Assembly: GCF_026719705.1 (NCBI RefSeq)
Contig: NZ_JAPPRR010000001.1
Coordinates: forward strand, 434,001 to 498,000
From: Pseudokordiimonas caeni
GTDB lineage: Bacteria > Pseudomonadota > Alphaproteobacteria > Sphingomonadales > Kordiimonadaceae
Direction of reading: 5' to 3'
DNA length: 64,000 nt
Part shown: positions 62,777-64,000 of the stretch, piece after piece
Position numbering within the stretch: position 1 is the first letter of the stretch
Layout: each line of letters begins with the position of its first letter
Translations under genes and position numbers: made by a program
The notes under the pieces: model-generated
What the model was told of the DNA's origin: nothing
The model's input: only the letters and a program-made list of their open reading frames with translations
The model's database searches: none

Positions 62777-63331
62777 TCACACCATGTGGCGGAGGCCGGT
62801 CCGCAGATAGTCGTAGCCGGTGTAAAGCGTGAGGATCGCCGCGATCCAGAGGCCGACAAGGCCGAGCTCCTGCGCGGGCAGGCCGAGCGCGGCGGCGCCT
62901 TTCGTCCAGCAAAGCGCACCAAGCGCCACCATCTGAACGGTGGTTTTCCATTTTGCGAGCCGGGTGACGGGGACGCTGACATGCAGCCCGGCCAGAAACT
63001 CGCGCAGGCCCGAGACCAAAAGCTCGCGGCACATGATGATTACGGCAGCAATCACATGGACGCCCGATACCCAGTCGGCCGCCACCACCATCAGGAGGAT
63101 GGCGCCCACCATCAGCTTGTCGGCGATGGGATCCAGAAACTGGCCAATTTTCGACACGCTGCCGGTGGCGCGGGCCAGATAGCCGTCGAAAAAGTCGGTG
63201 ATGCCGGCAAGCGTGAAGGAAACAAACGCAATATGACTGCCCAGCCGCTCATCTTCCATGAAGAAGCTGGCGATCAGGATCGGGATCACGATGATCCGCG
63301 ACATGGTCAACAGGTTGGGCAGGGTCCACAT
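62777..63331 (-). CDS. pgsA: CDP-diacylglycerol-glycerol-3-phosphate phosphatidyltransferase PgsA
   Basis: A 184-residue enzyme with five or six membrane helices and the CDP-alcohol phosphotransferase motif D-G-x2-A-R-x8-G-x3-D-x3-D in ITDFFDGYLARATGS followed by KIGQFLDPIADK. It makes phosphatidylglycerophosphate. Start: ATG 63331 (WTLPNLLTMSRIIVIP) gives the family N-terminus; a TTG at 63361 would add 10 residues. It is 84 bases downstream of uvrC. Confidence 0.92.
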   Translation of the reverse strand: MWTLPNLLTMSRIIVIPILIASFFMEDERLGSHIAFVSFTLAGITDFFDGYLARATGSVSKIGQFLDPIADKLMVGAILLMVVAADWVSGVHVIAAVIIMCRELLVSGLREFLAGLHVSVPVTRLAKWKTTVQMVALGALCWTKGAAALGLPAQELGLVGLWIAAILTLYTGYDYLRTGLRHMV

Positions 63332-63415
63332 GAAGGTGCGGCTTTCGGAATCGAGGGCCAAACTGGCTGCTACCTTACTCGTTCCGCCGCGTGCGTCAAC
63401 AGATGCAACAAAAGG

Positions 63416-64000
63416 TTATCGATCGTGAAAATGATCGTAGATTGCCTGCGCCATGGCGGCGGAGATGCCGTCGACGCTCATCAGGTCGCGCACGTCGGCG
63501 CCTGCCACGGCCTTGGCAGAGCCGAAATGGTGCATCAGCGCCTTCTTGCGCTTCGGCCCGATGCCCGGCACGCCATCAAGCGGTGACTTGACGATATCGC
63601 CCGCGCGGCGCGCCCGGTGGCTGCCGATGGCGAAGCGGTGCGCCTCATCGCGCAGGCGCTGCAGGTAATAAAGAACCGGATCATTGAGGGGCAGGGTGAA
63701 GGTATCGCGCCCCGGCATATGGAACTGCTCGCGTCCGGCGTTCCTGTCCGGTCCCTTGGAGATGGCGACAAGCGCTACGTCGCTCACGCCCAGTTCCTCC
63801 AGCGTTTCAGCAACGGAAGAAAGCTGACCCTTGCCGCCGTCGATCAGTACGAGATCGGGCCAGTGGCCGCGCTCGCGGTTCTCGTCTTCCTTCAGGAGCC
63901 GGGCAAAGCGGCGGGTCATCACCTCGCGCATCATGCCGAAGTCGTCACCAGGGGTGAGGTCTTCGGACTTGATGTTGAACTTCCGGTATTGGTTTTTCAT
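63416..64000 (-). CDS. uvrC: UvrABC excinuclease subunit C, C-terminal part (cut by the window edge)
   Basis: The visible 194 residues are the C-terminal end of Uvr[54 protein letters not shown] with catalytic aspartates of the RNase H-like 5'-nuclease, [20 protein letters not shown], and a helix-hairpin-helix pair ([38 protein letters not shown]). It makes the 5' cut in nucleotide excision repair. The gene begins outside the window, so the start at 64000 is not the true one. Confidence 0.96.
   Translation of the reverse strand: MKNQYRKFNIKSEDLTPGDDFGMMREVMTRRFARLLKEDENRERGHWPDLVLIDGGKGQLSSVAETLEELGVSDVALVAISKGPDRNAGREQFHMPGRDTFTLPLNDPVLYYLQRLRDEAHRFAIGSHRARRAGDIVKSPLDGVPGIGPKRKKALMHHFGSAKAVAGADVRDLMSVDGISAAMAQAIYDHFHDR

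Overview
The window is GC-rich, gene-dense chromosomal DNA from a Gram-negative bacterium, most likely an alphaproteobacterium. Outer-membrane receptors, an LptF-type permease, an RND efflux system and a lipoprotein show an outer membrane. The gene string uvrC-pgsA-moaD-moaE, an AmgK-type sugar kinase, the DUF2946-like proteins and the FtsZ tail ([10 protein letters not shown]) are all familiar from Alphaproteobacteria. I cannot fix the order; something near Kordiimonadales would fit but is a guess. I see no insertion sequence, prophage, CRISPR array, tRNA or rRNA. The one structured RNA gene found is rnpB.

Layout. 1-6.1 kb: SLC5 symporter, soluble double-PAS chemoreceptor, and a ZnuD-like TonB receptor with its DUF2946-like partner behind a Zur-like box. 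6.4-17.2 kb: envelope and signalling genes (glycosyltransferase and flippase-like membrane protein, LptF-type permease, cupin, orphan kinase, enoyl-CoA hydratase with AmgK, tandem Usp protein, PepSY protein with a PhoP/PhoQ-type pair, DUF423). 17.3-28.2 kb: gamma-glutamyltransferase, Usp, cytochrome P450 plus GMC oxidoreductase, a second DUF2946-like protein with a Met-rich outer-membrane protein, and a fused 5-oxoprolinase. 28.3-37.4 kb: small poorly characterised proteins, MAPEG, tandem ketoacyl synthase III paralogues, TerB/DnaJ protein, EamA transporter, peptidoglycan amidase and a helical exported protein. 37.4-42.9 kb: RND pump and adaptor divergent from a TetR/AefR-like regulator, then a small lipoprotein. 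43.1-61.2 kb: rnpB, then the division and cell wall cluster mraZ-rsmH-ftsL-ftsI-murE-(murF-like)-mraY-murD-ftsW-murG-murC-murB-ftsQ-ftsA-ftsZ, mostly joined by ATGA overlaps. 61.3-64 kb: SIMPL protein and moaE-moaD-pgsA-uvrC on the minus strand.

The most surprising points are these. (1) The protein in the murF slot is full length and recognisably MurF-shaped, but it has lost the DSR-like uridine site, the P-loop lysine, the carbamylated-lysine region and the YNANP motif, so it looks like a pseudoligase. The same cluster also lacks ddl, the gene that makes the MurF substrate. (2) The palindrome TGGACT-N4-AGTCCA, with a matching flank, lies between the efflux adaptor and the TetR gene and again, 19 kb away, just upstream of the P450-GMC operon, suggesting one regulon. 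(3) The mraZ leader carries a six-step 10-bp array of MraZ-type boxes, plus two further pairs directly behind rnpB. (4) The usp gene at 19.2-19.6 kb has its Shine-Dalgarno sequence inside a 14-bp hairpin.
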